Source of the DNA: Bacteroidetes bacterium GWF2_33_16
GTDB lineage: Bacteria; Bacteroidota; Bacteroidia; Bacteroidales; UBA12077
Length of the DNA: 64,000 nucleotides
Assembly (NCBI GenBank): GCA_001768565.1
Contig: MEOE01000029.1
Coordinates: 1-64,000 of the forward strand
Direction of reading: 5' to 3'
Position numbers and translations under genes: made by a program. Below, in pieces: positions 48,856-56,656 of the stretch. How positions within the stretch are numbered: the stretch's first letter is position 1; each line of letters opens with the position of its first letter. The notes beneath the pieces were generated by a model that had not been told where the DNA came from, ran no database searches, and was given only the letters and a program-made list of their open reading frames with translations.

Positions 48856-48903
48856 GCAAGTACGCTAGTTTCCCGATAGTTATCGGGATGCGCCACGCCC
48901 CGA
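48856..48903 (-). pseudogene. Interrupted 5'-half copy of tRNA-Pro
   Basis: On the minus strand it reads the first 15 bases of the tRNA region (TCGGGGCGTGGCGCA, one substitution against the intact gene), then 20 unrelated bases, then CTAGCGTACTTGC identical to the D-stem/anticodon-stem segment. It stops at the 5' strand of the anticodon stem. The five D-loop bases GTTGG are replaced by the 20-base segment that carries a palindrome. It lies 36 bases upstream of the intact tRNA and inside its predicted transcript. Confidence 0.85.
48871..48888. repeat. Palindrome within the tRNA copy
   Basis: Perfect 8-bp inverted repeat TCCCGATA/TATCGGGA with a 2-base centre, replacing D-loop bases of the tRNA copy. 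Palindromes of this CCCGATA type occur as interspersed elements in Bacteroidota genomes (recalled, not checked). No other copy was noticed in this window. Confidence 0.8.
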
Positions 48904-48913
48904 ATTAAGACTG

Positions 48914-48944
48914 CAAAAATAACCATCAATTCCGATTATACAAA
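48914..48944 (-). promoter_or_regulatory. Bacteroidetes-type promoter of tRNA-Pro
   Basis: On the minus strand TTTG (48941-48944), exactly 19 bases, then TATTTTTG (48914-48921): a full consensus match. Transcription would begin near 48907, at the edge of the broken tRNA copy, so the copy should be part of the primary tRNA-Pro transcript. Confidence 0.65.
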
Positions 48945-49029
48945 ATTTTATATCATTTAAATTGGTATATTTATTGACTGTTAGAAAAACAACTATCTAG
49001 TTATGTAAATAATTAAAATGAATTAAAAT

Positions 49030-50022
49030 ATGGCACTATTTAAAACAATTGAAAACCTTGATGAAAAAGGCTCACCACGAACTGTGAGTTCTGAAACCGA
49101 AAAAGTAAAATGTTTAATCATAGGTTCAGGTCCGGCTGGTTATACTGCAGCGATATATGCTGCTAGAGCAAACTTGAGTCCTGTTTTATATGAAGGATTA
49201 GAGCCTGGTGGTCAGTTAACTACTACAACAGAAGTTGAGAACTTTCCTGGTTATCCTGAAGGCATAACCGGTCCAGCAATGATGGAGGATCTTAAAAAAC
49301 AAGCTAAACGCTTTGGTGCAGATGTCCGTTTTGGTATTGCTACTGCTGCCGATTTATCGCAACGTCCCTTTAAAATTACAATTGACGAAAAGAAACTAAT
49401 TGAAGCAGAAACTATAATTATTGCTACAGGAGCAACTGCCAAATATTTAGGACTTGAATCTGAGAAAAAATTTATGGGTCAGGGTGTGTCAGCTTGTGCA
49501 ACCTGCGATGGTTTTTTCTATAAAGGAAAGGATGTTGCTGTTGTTGGAGGTGGAGATACTGCCGCAGAAGAAGCTACTTATCTTGCAGGAATATGTAATA
49601 AGGTTTATTTAATTGTTCGTAAAGACTACCTGCGTGCATCGAAAGTTATGCAGGAACGAGTTATGAATACGAAGAATATTGAAGTACTTTTTGAACACCA
49701 AACTAAAGAAATTGTTGGAGATATGAGTGGCGTAACAGGTGTTCTTTTAACAAATAAAAAGGGAGAAGAAGTTAAAAAGGATATTCATGGTTTCTTTGTA
49801 GCAATAGGACACAAACCAAATTCTGACATCTTTAAACCATATGTAGAAACCGACGAAGTTGGATATATAATTACCGATAGTCACTCTACTAAAACTAGGG
49901 TAGATGGAGTCTTTGCCTGTGGCGACGTAATGGATCCACATTATCGTCAGGCTGTTACTGCAGCTGGATCTGGATGCAAAGCTGCCATAGATGCTGAAAG
50001 ATTTTTAGGTTCTGTAAAATAA
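49030..50022 (+). CDS. trxB: Thioredoxin-disulfide reductase
   Basis: 330 residues. FAD-binding IIGSGPAGYTAAIYAAR, the redox pair C156-A-T-C159 in SACATCDGFF, NADPH-binding VAVVGGGDTAAEEA, and the C-terminal FAD motif DGVFACGDVMDPHYRQAVTAAGSG. It reduces thioredoxin with NADPH. A roughly 25-residue polar leader precedes the first beta strand, slightly longer than in E. coli TrxB. It has its own terminator and no partner thioredoxin gene in the window. Confidence 0.96.
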   Translation: MALFKTIENLDEKGSPRTVSSETEKVKCLIIGSGPAGYTAAIYAARANLSPVLYEGLEPGGQLTTTTEVENFPGYPEGITGPAMMEDLKKQAKRFGADVRFGIATAADLSQRPFKITIDEKKLIEAETIIIATGATAKYLGLESEKKFMGQGVSACATCDGFFYKGKDVAVVGGGDTAAEEATYLAGICNKVYLIVRKDYLRASKVMQERVMNTKNIEVLFEHQTKEIVGDMSGVTGVLLTNKKGEEVKKDIHGFFVAIGHKPNSDIFKPYVETDEVGYIITDSHSTKTRVDGVFACGDVMDPHYRQAVTAAGSGCKAAIDAERFLGSVK

Positions 50023-50074
50023 AGAAGTGAGTTTAAGTTGAAAATAATAATTTATATCCTTATTCTAATAAACA

Positions 50075-50110
50075 AAAAAGCCGGTTTTTTAATCAACCGG
50101 CTTTTTGTTT
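50075..50110. terminator. Bidirectional terminator between trxB and the oxoamine synthase
   Basis: Perfect 12-bp arms AAAAAGCCGGTT (50075-50086)/AACCGGCTTTTT (50095-50106) with an 8-nt loop. Confidence 0.9.
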
Positions 50111-50126
50111 TTACTATTTATAGATA

Positions 50127-51377
50127 TTAGACTTGGGCAATGCTGTCCGATTTGTAGGCTCCGTCTAAAAGTTTCTTGTGAACTTCTTTAAATGCATTGA
50201 TTGTGTATTCAACATCTTCTAAAGTGTGCATTGCTGTAGGGATTAATCTAAGCAATAATTGTCCTTTAGGTATTACAGGATATACAACAATTGAACAGAA
50301 AACATTGTAATTTTCTCTTAAATCCATAGTAATGCCAGTGCCTTCAGGAATACTTCCCGATAAATAAACTGGTGTAACTGGCGATTCTGTATTACCAATA
50401 TTAAATCCTGCTTCTCTTAAGCCTTTTTGTAATGCATGAACAACTTTCCAAAGATTCTCTCTTAGTTCTTTCTGAGTTTTTAGAAGTTCTAGTCTCTTTA
50501 AAGATCCAATTACCATAGGCATAGGTAATGATTTAGCAAAGGTTTGAGATCTCATGTTATATCTAAAGAAATTAACAACTTCTTCAGTAGATGCTACAAA
50601 CGCACCAATACCAGCCATTGCTTTTGCAAAAGTTGCGAAATAAATATCGATATCATTCTGAACACCAAAATATTCACCAATTCCTGCTCCTGTTTTGCCC
50701 ATTGTTCCAAATCCATGAGCATCATCAACTAATAATCTAAATTCAAATTTTTTCTTTAGGGCAACAATTTCTTTTAATTTTCCTAAGTCTCCAGCCATTC
50801 CGAAAACACCTTCAGTAATAACTAAAATGCCTCCACCTGTTTCTTTTACCAGTTTTGTTGCAAAACCTAACATCTTTTCGCATTTCTCCATGTCATTATG
50901 GGCATATACGAAACTTTTTCCGCCTTTTGCTTTATGTAGAAAAATACCATCCATAATGCAAGCATGTGATTCGGAATCATAAACAATAACATCTTTTCTT
51001 GTAACTAAACTATCAATTATTGATACCATTCCCTGATATCCATAATTCAAAAGAAATGCATCTTCTTTACCAACAAATTCGGCTAATTTGTTTTCGAGTT
51101 CCTCGTGTTTACTGGTTTGTCCAGACATCATCCGTGCACCCATTGGATATGCTAATCCATATTCGGTAGTTGCGTCTTTATCAGCTTTTCTAACATCAGG
51201 ATGGTTGGCTAAGCCGATATAATTATTTAAACTCCAGTTTAATACCTCTTTGCCACGGAATTTCATTCTAGGACCAATTTCTCCTTCTAATTTAGGAAAT
51301 GAAAAATAGCCATGAGACATTTTCATATGTTGTCCTATTGGTCCCATGCCTTCTTTTATCTTATTAAAAATATCCAC
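50127..51377 (-). CDS. Alpha-oxoamine synthase (serine palmitoyltransferase-like)
   Basis: 416 residues, GTG start at 51377 (no ATG is in frame upstream; the sequence begins MDIFNKIKEG). Fold-type I PLP enzyme: NYIGLANHP near 52, DSESHACIMDGI near 134-144, LLVDDAHGFGTMG with D218/H221, and the PLP lysine K252 in TFAKAMAGIGAF. The family condenses an amino acid with an acyl-CoA: 8-amino-7-oxononanoate synthase, KBL, serine palmitoyltransferase and cysteate acyltransferase. No biotin or threonine genes are adjacent, and Bacteroidota make sphingolipids and sulfonolipids, so a lipid role is most likely. The substrate remains open. Confidence 0.85.
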   Translation of the reverse strand: MDIFNKIKEGMGPIGQHMKMSHGYFSFPKLEGEIGPRMKFRGKEVLNWSLNNYIGLANHPDVRKADKDATTEYGLAYPMGARMMSGQTSKHEELENKLAEFVGKEDAFLLNYGYQGMVSIIDSLVTRKDVIVYDSESHACIMDGIFLHKAKGGKSFVYAHNDMEKCEKMLGFATKLVKETGGGILVITEGVFGMAGDLGKLKEIVALKKKFEFRLLVDDAHGFGTMGKTGAGIGEYFGVQNDIDIYFATFAKAMAGIGAFVASTEEVVNFFRYNMRSQTFAKSLPMPMVIGSLKRLELLKTQKELRENLWKVVHALQKGLREAGFNIGNTESPVTPVYLSGSIPEGTGITMDLRENYNVFCSIVVYPVIPKGQLLLRLIPTAMHTLEDVEYTINAFKEVHKKLLDGAYKSDSIAQV

Positions 51378-51389
51378 GTCTTTATATTT

Positions 51390-51413
51390 TTATTGTTATT
51401 GTTATTGTTATTT
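51390..51413. repeat. Hexanucleotide repeat in the 5' leader of the oxoamine synthase gene
   Basis: Four TTATTG-type units (the fourth is TTATTT) at a 6-base period; in the mRNA sense they read CAATAA. They lie between the predicted transcription start and the GTG start codon. Confidence 0.75.
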
Positions 51414-51425
51414 AAATTATGGGCA

Positions 51426-51456
51426 CAAAAGTAGTCTTTTTTAAAAAAATAGCAAA
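51426..51456 (-). promoter_or_regulatory. Bacteroidetes-type promoter for the oxoamine synthase gene
   Basis: On the minus strand TTTG (51453-51456), exactly 19 bases, then TACTTTTG (51426-51433). A full consensus match, with transcription expected near 51419, about 40 bases before the GTG start. Confidence 0.7.
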
Positions 51457-51501
51457 CGGATAAAAATAAATTAACTATTTTGAACGTTTTGAGTAATTAA
51501 A

Positions 51502-51533
51502 TTTTAGCATTTTAAACTAAAGTTGTAAATTTG
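51502..51533 (+). promoter_or_regulatory. Probable promoter of bamD
   Basis: TAAATTTG (51526-51533) is an exact -7 element 17 bases before the bamD start codon. The -33 region is only TTTT (51502-51505), spaced 20 bases. It is divergent from the oxoamine-synthase promoter. Confidence 0.5.
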
Positions 51534-51549
51534 CAAAATATTTTGAAAA

Positions 51550-52332
51550 ATGAAACGATTATTATTATTACTTGCAATAGTAGCTTTATTAAGCTCCTGT
51601 AAATACGAAAAGCTTCTAAAGAGTAAGGATTACAAGCTAAAGTACCAAAAAGCTCTAGATTATTACGCGAAAGAAGACTATACCCGAGCAAATGGTTTGT
51701 TTGAGCAACTGAAACCTATTTTAAAAGGTTCGAAAGAAGCAGACACAGTTTTCTTCTATAGTGCTTACTGTAATTTCAATGAAGAAGATTATTTACTTGG
51801 AGCACACTACTTCAGTGAATTTCGTAGAACTTTTGGAAATAGTCCTTTTGCCGAAGAGGCAGAGTATATGAGCGCATATTGTTATTATAAATTATCACCA
51901 CGGCCAAGTCTTGATCAGGCATATTCTAATCAAGCTATTTCCTATATTGGACTTTATTTATCGAAGTATCCAAATAGCGAAAGAAAAGATGAATGTTTAA
52001 GAATAATTGAAGAATTACGGAATAAGCTAGTTGAAAAATCATACCTAAGCGCTAAGTTATATTATAATTTGAGCGATTATAAAGCTGCCGTAATTGCACT
52101 AAATAATAGCATTGAACAATATCCTGAAACAAAGTATCGTGAAGAAATTATGTTTCTAATATTAAAGGCAAGTTATTTGTTGGCTGAAAATAGCATTTAC
52201 GAAAAACAAACCGAACGTTTTCAGGCAACTGTCGACGAGTATTATACTTTTGTGGATGAGTATCCTAAAAGTGATTTTCGAAGTGAAGCAGATAAAATGT
52301 TTAATGATTCACAAAGGAAATTAAAGAATTAA
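51550..52332 (+). CDS. bamD: Outer-membrane assembly lipoprotein BamD
   Basis: 260 residues. Lipoprotein signal MKRLLLLLAIVALLSSC with lipidated C17, followed by five TPR-like repeats (KYQKALDYYAKEDYTRANGLFEQLK; SAYCNFNEEDYLLGAHYFSEF). Length and repeat positions match BamD, the essential accessory of the BAM complex that folds outer-membrane barrels. It is the first gene of bamD-rpoZ-coaBC-DUF4835-recN, a gene order I recall from many Bacteroidota. Confidence 0.92.
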   Translation: MKRLLLLLAIVALLSSCKYEKLLKSKDYKLKYQKALDYYAKEDYTRANGLFEQLKPILKGSKEADTVFFYSAYCNFNEEDYLLGAHYFSEFRRTFGNSPFAEEAEYMSAYCYYKLSPRPSLDQAYSNQAISYIGLYLSKYPNSERKDECLRIIEELRNKLVEKSYLSAKLYYNLSDYKAAVIALNNSIEQYPETKYREEIMFLILKASYLLAENSIYEKQTERFQATVDEYYTFVDEYPKSDFRSEADKMFNDSQRKLKN

Positions 52333-52353
52333 CTATTAATAAATTGTACGAAA

Positions 52354-52683
52354 ATGGATTACAAAAAAACTAAAGCACCTGTTTCTACTGTTACACGTAA
52401 CCTTGTTGATCTTAATAAAGATACAGGTAATATTTACGAGACTGTGGCCATTGTTTCAAAAAGAGCAAATCAGATTAGTGCAGAGTTAAAAGAAGAATTG
52501 AATAGAAAATTAGAAGAATTTGCTTCTTATACTGATAATCTTGAAGAAGTTTTCGAAAATAGAGAGCAAATTGAAATTTCAAGATTTTACGAAAGACTCC
52601 CAAAACCTACATTAATGGCAATGCAGGAGTTTCTCGATGATCAGATTTATTTTAGAAAACCTGAGATTGAAGAAGCTGAGTAG
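52354..52683 (+). CDS. rpoZ: RNA polymerase omega subunit (Bacteroidota type)
   Basis: 109 residues. The omega core is visible as VAIVSKRANQISAELKEELNRKLEEF (family: I-x-x-RA-x-Q-I), embedded in the longer Bacteroidota version with an N-terminal extension (MDYKKTKAPVSTVTRNLVDL) and an acidic C-terminal part (YERLPKPTLMAMQEFLDDQIYF). It stabilises the beta' subunit. It starts 21 bases after bamD and ends 18 bases before coaBC. Confidence 0.88.
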   Translation: MDYKKTKAPVSTVTRNLVDLNKDTGNIYETVAIVSKRANQISAELKEELNRKLEEFASYTDNLEEVFENREQIEISRFYERLPKPTLMAMQEFLDDQIYFRKPEIEEAE

Positions 52684-52701
52684 TGGTTTAAAAAATAACC
52701 C

Positions 52702-53916
52702 ATGAAGCTACAAGATAAACATATTTTATTAGGTATTACAGGAAGTATAGCGGCCTATAAGGCTGCTATTCTTGTTAGATTACTTGTGAAAGAAGGAGCG
52801 CAAGTAAAGGTTGTTATGACTAAATTAGCCAAAGAATTTATTACACCCCTAACAATGGCAACCCTTTCGAAAAGCCCTATTTTGGTTGATTTTTTTGATC
52901 CCGAGAACGGACAATGGAATAGCCATGTAGATCTTGGCATGTGGGCAGATCTTTATTTAGTAGCTCCTGCCACTGCAAATACAATGGGTAAAATGGCAAA
53001 TGGAATTGCCGACAATCTGCTTTTAACATCATATCTTTCGGCAAAATGCCCTGTAATGATTGCTCCTGCAATGGATTTGGATATGTTTCAACATCCTGCA
53101 AACCTCCGAAATATTGAAGTGCTTAAATCGTATGGCAATATAATTATTGAACCTGTTGAAGGCGAATTAGCCAGTGGATTAAGTGGAAAGGGTAGGATGG
53201 AAGAGCCTGAAGTGATTGTCGAAAAGGTTGTTGAATTCTTTTCTCAAAAAAAAAAACTCCTAAATAAAACTATCCTGGTAACTGCAGGACCAACTTACGA
53301 ACCAATAGATCCTGTTCGTTTTATTGGAAATTTTAGTACTGGCAAAATGGGTTTTGCTATTGCCGAAAAACTTGCTGAACAAGGAGCCAACGTATTTCTT
53401 ATTACTGGTCCAACACAATTATCTACACAAAATAAATCGATTACCAGAGTTGACGTTCAAACTGCTGATGAAATGTATGAAAATGCAGTAAAGTATTTTT
53501 CATCATGTGATGCAGCAATTATGTCTGCTGCAGTTGCTGATTTTAAACCAGTTACTAAAGAAGATCATAAGATTAAAAGAGGGAAAGAAAATTTCCAGAT
53601 CGAGCTAGTACCAAATAAAGATATTGCAGCCGAATTGGGAAAGTTAAAAACAAGTAAACAAGTATTGGTAGGCTTTGCATTAGAAACAAACGATGAATTT
53701 TTAAATGCAATTAAAAAGATTAATACTAAAAACCTGGATTTTATCGTTCTAAACTCATTAAATGATAAAGGTGCGGGTTTTGGATTTGATACGAACAAAA
53801 TTACTATAATTGATTCCGCTGAGAAACAGTATCAGTTTAATCTGAAATCGAAGAGCAATGCTGCAGTTGATATCGTTAATATGTTGACTGATGTTTTACA
53901 AAAAAAGAATAATTAA
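52702..53916 (+). CDS. coaBC: Bifunctional phosphopantothenoylcysteine decarboxylase/phosphopantothenate-cysteine ligase
   Basis: 404 residues. The N-terminal flavoprotein CoaC domain has GITGSIAAYKA, the catalytic His in NSHVDLGMWAD, LVAPATANTMGKMANGIADNL and the PAMD loop. The CoaB domain from about 190 has TAGPTYEPIDPVRFIGNFSTGKMG and AAVADFKP, and the KIKR loop. Both activities convert 4'-phosphopantothenate to 4'-phosphopantetheine on the route to CoA. Complete and typical. Confidence 0.96.
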   Translation: MKLQDKHILLGITGSIAAYKAAILVRLLVKEGAQVKVVMTKLAKEFITPLTMATLSKSPILVDFFDPENGQWNSHVDLGMWADLYLVAPATANTMGKMANGIADNLLLTSYLSAKCPVMIAPAMDLDMFQHPANLRNIEVLKSYGNIIIEPVEGELASGLSGKGRMEEPEVIVEKVVEFFSQKKKLLNKTILVTAGPTYEPIDPVRFIGNFSTGKMGFAIAEKLAEQGANVFLITGPTQLSTQNKSITRVDVQTADEMYENAVKYFSSCDAAIMSAAVADFKPVTKEDHKIKRGKENFQIELVPNKDIAAELGKLKTSKQVLVGFALETNDEFLNAIKKINTKNLDFIVLNSLNDKGAGFGFDTNKITIIDSAEKQYQFNLKSKSNAAVDIVNMLTDVLQKKNN

Positions 53917-53926
53917 CGTTTGTGGT

Positions 53927-54829
53927 ATGCAAAAACGAATATATTTATTTCTTATTTTACTGGTAGTTAGTCTTATCACTCGCGGACAAGAACTTCGATG
54001 CAATATTTCAGTTGTTTCATCGCAGATACAAGGTACCAATAAACAGGTTTTTCAAACATTGCAGAACGAGTTGTATGAGTTTATGAATAATACTGTTTGG
54101 ACAAATCATGTTTATCGTAACGAGGAACGAATTGACTGTAATATTATGATTAATCTTACTGATCATTCGGGAGATGAGTTTAAAGGAAACATTCAGATAC
54201 AATCACGCCGACAGATTTACAATTCCTCTTATAATTCCACAATACTAAATTATAAGGATGATGATATTAAATTCAATTATGTTGAATTCGAACCATTAGA
54301 GTTTAATTTAACTGAGTTTCGTTCAAACCTAACTTCTATTTTAGCTTACTATGCATATATAATAATAGGTCTCGATTATGATACTTTTTCACCTTTAGGA
54401 GGTACTGAGTTCTTTCAAAAAGCGGAATTAATTCTTAATCAGGCTCAGAATGCTCCCGAGAAAGGTTGGAAAGCATTTGAAAGCAGAAAAAACAGATATT
54501 GGTTGGTCGAGAATATTTTAAATGATCAATATAAAGGAGTTAGAGAATTTATGTATAGATATCACCGGTTAGGATTGGATATTATGAGTTCGAAGGAAGC
54601 TGCCGGCAGATCAGAAATTGCTGAAAGTCTCCAGCTTTTGCAGAAAGTATACCGCCAGAAACCCGATCCCTTTTTATTCTATTTTGAACTGGTTATGATT
54701 GCTAAATCAGAAGAGCTGGTCAATGTTTTTTCCGAATCGTTTATGGCCGAAGCCGACAGAGTATATAGTATTTTAGTGGAGATTGATCCAACCCGTGCCG
54801 ACAGGTATAAAAAGATAAAAGAAAACTAA
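53927..54829 (+). CDS. DUF4835 protein (PorD-like)
   Basis: 300 residues from ATG at 53927; an earlier in-frame start at 53891 would overlap coaBC and break the signal peptide, which reads MQKRIYLFLILLVVSLITRGQ. The mature protein shows the DUF4835 pattern: ELRCNISVVSSQIQGTNKQVFQTLQ, EFMNNTVWTNHVY, YNSTILNYKDDDIKF and a C-terminal helical part. Some annotations call this family PorD, linked to the type IX secretion/gliding machinery; I treat that as recalled rather than shown. It sits 10 bases after coaBC within the conserved envelope cluster. Confidence 0.85.
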   Translation: MQKRIYLFLILLVVSLITRGQELRCNISVVSSQIQGTNKQVFQTLQNELYEFMNNTVWTNHVYRNEERIDCNIMINLTDHSGDEFKGNIQIQSRRQIYNSSYNSTILNYKDDDIKFNYVEFEPLEFNLTEFRSNLTSILAYYAYIIIGLDYDTFSPLGGTEFFQKAELILNQAQNAPEKGWKAFESRKNRYWLVENILNDQYKGVREFMYRYHRLGLDIMSSKEAAGRSEIAESLQLLQKVYRQKPDPFLFYFELVMIAKSEELVNVFSESFMAEADRVYSILVEIDPTRADRYKKIKEN

Positions 54830-54865
54830 CTTTTGTAAATTTCGTGTTAATTACTATCCTTAAAT

Positions 54866-54900
54866 TTTGAATGATTTTTATCATTTTTTATCTATGTTTG
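54866..54900 (+). promoter_or_regulatory. Possible promoter of recN
   Basis: TATGTTTG (54893-54900) is an exact -7 element; TTTG (54866-54869) is 23 bases upstream, two more than the usual maximum. About 35 bases before the recN start. Confidence 0.4.
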
Positions 54901-54935
54901 TACTTGGGAATTTAATCAATTAAACAAGTATCTTA

Positions 54936-56594
54936 ATGCTTCAGTCGCTTTATATTCAGAATTATGCCCTGATCAATGAATTAGAAATTGATTTTAAAAG
55001 TGGATTGAATATTATTACCGGTGAAACAGGAGCGGGAAAATCAATTTTACTTGGTGCTTTATCTTTAATTCTGGGGCAAAGAGCCGATACAACCGTTCTA
55101 AAAGATAAATCGAAGAAATGCTTTGTAGAAGCTAAATTTGTAATTAATAAATTCGAGGTAAAAGATTTTTTTAAAGTTAACGAACTGGATTACGAAGATA
55201 TCACGATTATTCGAAGGGAAATTACTGATAGTGGCAAATCAAGAGCATTTATTAATGATACGCCAGTAAATATTAGTATTCTTAAAGATCTGGGTACCTT
55301 TCTTGTCGATATACATTCTCAGCACGAAACACTCCTTCTTGGGGAAAATCAATTTCAACTCGATTTGATTGATTCTTTTGTGAATCAAAAAGAGTTGCTC
55401 AATGATTATCTGAAAAACTATATTGAATATAAAAACCTGACAAGTGAATATCATCAGCTAGTTTCAAATTCTGAAAAGGCAAAATCAGATCTCGATTATT
55501 TTAATTTCCAGTTTAATCAGCTTGAATCGGCAAATTTAAAGCTTGGCGAACAGGATGAACTAGAAGAAGAACTTGAGAAACTGTCTCATATTGAAGAGAT
55601 AAAGCTAAATCTTACCAATGCCAATCAGATTCTTTCGGGCGAAAACATTGATATTTTGAGCCAGCTGAAGCAGGCAAAGAACTCAATATCAACTATAGCA
55701 AAATTCTTAGGAAATAAAGAAGATATAGCAACCCGAATGGATTCGGTTTATATCGAGTTAAATGATATGGCTTTGGAGATTGAAAATCTTAATAGCTCAT
55801 TTGAGCATGATCCTGATCGGCTTGAGTTTATTAAAACACGGTTAGATAGCATTTATTCATTACAGCAAAAGCATAAGTGCAAATCTGTAGATGAATTGCT
55901 AAGTATTAAAGATGAATTACAGCAAAAAATAGATCATATCTCATCACTTGATTTTCGTATTGAAGATATTCAGAAACAATTAAATAGATTAATCGAATTG
56001 CTTAATAATAAAGCAGGACAGATTTCGCAAAATAGAAAAAAATCAATTCCTGCTGTTGAGAAGAAGATAGTTGAAATGTTGCAACAACTCGGGATACCAA
56101 ATGCTCAGTTTGTGGTTGAACAGTTACCTACTGATGAATTTTTACCTACAGGTAAAGAGATTATCAGGTTCATGTTTTCGGCAAATAAAAATGTAAAACC
56201 CGAAGAATTATCAAAAATTGCATCCGGTGGAGAAATGTCGAGGTTAATGCTTAGTTTAAAATCATTGATGGCCGAATCATCCACTTTGCCAACCATAATT
56301 TTTGATGAAATAGACTCAGGAACTTCAGGTGAGATAGCTGATAAAATGGGAGCTATTATTAAACGAATGGCTGGAAAAATGCAGGTTATTCATATAACTC
56401 ATCTTCCTCAGATTGCCAGTAAAGGAGATTATCATTTTCTGGTATACAAGAAAGATAATCATGAAACCACAAATACTTATATTAAGCTCTTATCCAAAGA
56501 AGAGCGAATTGATGAAATTGCCAAAATGCTTAGTGGTGAATTACTTACTACTGCAGCAGTTCAAAATGCCAAAGTTTTACTTGGCGAAGCCTAA
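54936..56594 (+). CDS. recN: DNA repair protein RecN
   Basis: 552 residues, an SMC-like ATPase. Walker A G29-ETGAGKS-36, long antiparallel coiled coil (about 150-390), signature ASGGEMSRLMLSLKSL, Walker B TIIFDEIDSGTSG, and the His of HITHLPQIAS. It acts in double-strand break repair by holding DNA ends together. Last-but-one gene of the conserved cluster, with its own probable promoter. Confidence 0.95.
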   Translation: MLQSLYIQNYALINELEIDFKSGLNIITGETGAGKSILLGALSLILGQRADTTVLKDKSKKCFVEAKFVINKFEVKDFFKVNELDYEDITIIRREITDSGKSRAFINDTPVNISILKDLGTFLVDIHSQHETLLLGENQFQLDLIDSFVNQKELLNDYLKNYIEYKNLTSEYHQLVSNSEKAKSDLDYFNFQFNQLESANLKLGEQDELEEELEKLSHIEEIKLNLTNANQILSGENIDILSQLKQAKNSISTIAKFLGNKEDIATRMDSVYIELNDMALEIENLNSSFEHDPDRLEFIKTRLDSIYSLQQKHKCKSVDELLSIKDELQQKIDHISSLDFRIEDIQKQLNRLIELLNNKAGQISQNRKKSIPAVEKKIVEMLQQLGIPNAQFVVEQLPTDEFLPTGKEIIRFMFSANKNVKPEELSKIASGGEMSRLMLSLKSLMAESSTLPTIIFDEIDSGTSGEIADKMGAIIKRMAGKMQVIHITHLPQIASKGDYHFLVYKKDNHETTNTYIKLLSKEERIDEIAKMLSGELLTTAAVQNAKVLLGEA

Positions 56595-56656
56595 TTAAAA
56601 TTGAACTTTATTACAAGTTAATTGTATTCTATTACGTAAAACCTAATTAAACAAAT

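Noticed and set aside
48856..48903. A second functional tRNA gene
   Set aside because: The anticodon loop, T-arm and 3' acceptor strand are missing and the D-loop is disrupted; it cannot fold as a tRNA.
48746..48903. Integration (att) site at the tRNA gene
   Set aside because: Elements usually duplicate the 3' end of a tRNA, whereas here the 5' half is repeated, and no integrase or mobile genes lie nearby.
50127..51377. BioF (biotin synthesis)
   Set aside because: No other biotin genes are near, and the sequence around K252 (TFAKAMAG) differs from the usual BioF pattern; the family level is kept but the name is not assigned.
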